Origin: Rickettsiales bacterium
Lineage (GTDB): Bacteria; Pseudomonadota; Alphaproteobacteria; Rickettsiales; UBA3002
Assembly: GCA_027489915.1 (NCBI GenBank)
Contig: JAIXZB010000135.1
Coordinates: forward strand, 1 to 6,761
Direction: 5' to 3'
Length of the DNA stretch: 6,761 nt
Below are positions 5,929-6,761 of the stretch, one piece after another. The translations under genes and the position numbers were made by a program. Position 1 is the first letter of the stretch. The number at the start of each line of letters is the position of its first letter. The notes beneath the pieces were generated by a model. The model was not told where the DNA came from, did not search any database, and saw only the letters and a list, made by a program, of their open reading frames with translations.

Positions 5929-6480
5929 ATGAGTTTTCAATCTGTGTGTGTGTTTTGTGGCGCACAAAATGCCGTTCCGAAGGAACATTTAGATATTGCA
6001 ACAACGCTTGGTGAAGATTTGGCGAATGCGGGCAGAACCCTCGTATATGGCGGTGGTGACTGTGGCCTGATGGGGCGTACGGCCAATGCCGCACTTCAAG
6101 CAAAGGGCAAAGTGGTGGGGGTTTTTCCGCGTGGATTGCGCCGTATTGAAGTGGAGCATCAGGGGTTATCGGAGATGTTTCTGGTGGACACGATGCATGA
6201 GCGCAAACAGATTATGTATGATCAGTCGGATGTGTTTGTGATTCTACCTGGTGGTTGCGGCACATTGGATGAAATGTTTGAGGTGATTACGTGGCGGCAG
6301 ATTGGTATTCATGACAAGCCTGTGATTATTTTTAACCATAACGGGTATTGGGATCATTTGATTGGGTTACTCAACCATATGATTGATACAGGCTTTGCGC
6401 GGCCTGAAACGCGGAAGTTTTATTCGGTGGTCAATACCTATGCTGATTTGCGTAGTGCGCTGCAAATGGGAAATGATTAA
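5929..6480 (+). CDS. LOG-family nucleoside 5'-monophosphate phosphoribohydrolase
   Basis: This 183-residue protein belongs to the LOG (Lonely Guy, TIGR00730) family, which removes ribose 5-phosphate from nucleoside monophosphates. In plants and some bacteria this releases active cytokinins; in most bacteria the physiological substrate is uncertain. The nucleotide-binding loop GGGDCGLMG is at 41-49. The family signature PGGCGTLDE is at 107-115, with Glu115 the conserved acid, and MHERKQ at 89-94 supplies Arg92. The protein is complete and of normal length, cytoplasmic with no membrane helix. The ATG at 5929 follows AGGA at 5921-5924, a slightly short spacing of four bases. Older annotation as lysine decarboxylase is a known error for this family. 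The neighbouring genes give no clear partner. Confidence 0.93.
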   Translation: MSFQSVCVFCGAQNAVPKEHLDIATTLGEDLANAGRTLVYGGGDCGLMGRTANAALQAKGKVVGVFPRGLRRIEVEHQGLSEMFLVDTMHERKQIMYDQSDVFVILPGGCGTLDEMFEVITWRQIGIHDKPVIIFNHNGYWDHLIGLLNHMIDTGFARPETRKFYSVVNTYADLRSALQMGND

Positions 6481-6507
6481 TTTCAATAGGTTAAATTGTG
6501 CATGACG

Positions 6508-6530
6508 GTGAGAATTCATCGAATTGTCAC
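6508..6530. repeat. Inverted repeat after the LOG gene
   Basis: Ten-base arms at 6508-6517 and 6521-6530 pair with one mismatch (6512/6526) around an ATC loop. It begins 28 bases past the LOG stop. The stem is AT-rich and no T-run follows, so it is a poor intrinsic terminator. It could equally be an operator for the next gene, whose start is 35 bases away. Confidence 0.6.
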
Positions 6531-6533
6531 ACG

Positions 6534-6545
6534 CAATAGCTATTG
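6534..6545. promoter_or_regulatory. Perfect 12-base palindrome, candidate operator
   Basis: CAATAGCTATTG equals its own reverse complement. It lies four bases after the preceding inverted repeat and 20 bases before the ATG at 6565, just upstream of a -10-like TAAAAT at 6553-6558. The position suits a repressor site over the promoter of the right-edge gene. The symmetry is seen; the role is inference. Confidence 0.4.
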
Positions 6546-6564
6546 TTTTGCATAAAATCATTTC

Positions 6565-6761
6565 ATGGAATTACGAAAACCAGAAACTGTTGTGCATTCT
6601 ATTCAGCATTTGGCGCGTGGTGCGCAGGCTGAAAAACAGGATGTACGTGCACAGGACAGCATTCGCGCAACGGAACAGCGTGTGCAGATGCCACCAAGTG
6701 ATGAGGTGGTGCGCTATGAAAAGCTTCGCAAGGATGCAGATGGTGGCCTTGTAACTAATGG
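6565..6761 (+). CDS. Unrecognised protein, partial (C-terminus beyond window)
   Basis: An ATG at 6565 opens a frame of 65 codons that runs off the window without a stop. I do not recognise it. The visible part is hydrophilic and rich in Gln, Ala, Arg and Glu (MELRKPETVVHSIQHLARGA at the start), and has the look of an unstructured or helical N-terminal region. There is no signal peptide or membrane helix so far. No clear Shine-Dalgarno sequence precedes the ATG. Codon choice (GCG, CGC, CGT, CAG, GAT) resembles the neighbouring genes, and this favours it over the overlapping closed frame 6524-6754, whose composition is implausible for a protein. The upstream region carries two inverted repeats that may control it. 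More sequence to the right is needed to name it. Confidence 0.6.
   Translation, partial: MELRKPETVVHSIQHLARGAQAEKQDVRAQDSIRATEQRVQMPPSDEVVRYEKLRKDADGGLVTN

Noticed and set aside
6524..6558. TTGTCA with TAAAAT as a promoter pair for the right-edge gene
   Set aside because: The hexamers are 23 bases apart, too far for a sigma-70 promoter; only the -10-like box was kept as context.
6524..6754. 76-codon closed plus-strand frame at the right edge
   Set aside because: Its composition (many Trp, Cys, Met and Arg) is implausible, it starts inside an inverted repeat, and the frame from 6565 has normal codon use.

Overview
The window looks like chromosomal sequence of an alphaproteobacterium. The case rests on gene content: ferrochelatase, a 3-hydroxybutyrate dehydrogenase followed by a patatin-like protein, RadC and a LOG-family protein. 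All have clear family motifs, base composition is near balanced, and short intergenic regions carry palindromic elements of the kind common in Rickettsiales-like and other alphaproteobacterial genomes. No ribosomal or marker gene is present, so the lineage call is an inference. There are no tRNA or rRNA genes, CRISPR arrays, transposases or phage genes.

Layout. On the minus strand at the left edge is an unrecognised protein, cut by the window (544 down to 1), with a good ribosome binding site and codon use unlike its neighbours. A gene-free stretch (545-851) follows. It holds a CtrA-type half-site pair, a perfect-consensus DnaA box and a strong hairpin just past the end of hemH. hemH (852-1874, minus) is complete. 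A 108-base divergent gap with four tandem 7-base repeats separates it from bdhA (1983-2771, plus). After a palindromic intergenic element of about 115 bases comes a patatin-like acyl hydrolase (2910-3980, plus). radC (3981-4664, minus) converges on it with no base between the two stop codons.

A 67-base divergent gap leads to a membrane-anchored pentapeptide-repeat protein (4732-5853, plus). Its 36 pentads run in unbroken register, followed by a coiled coil and two membrane helices. A LOG-family nucleotide phosphoribohydrolase (5929-6480, plus) follows. Two adjacent inverted repeats then precede a second cut gene (6565 to the right edge, plus).

How the genes fit together. bdhA and the patatin gene are co-oriented and could serve one metabolic theme: 3-hydroxybutyrate/polyhydroxybutyrate use and acyl-ester hydrolysis. 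The other genes (haem synthesis, RadC, LOG, pentapeptide protein) look like independent single-gene units. No clear new multi-gene system is visible. The items most worth a second look are the pentapeptide/coiled-coil/membrane protein, the origin-like signals beside hemH, the palindromic element between bdhA and the patatin gene, and the two partial unrecognised genes at the edges.
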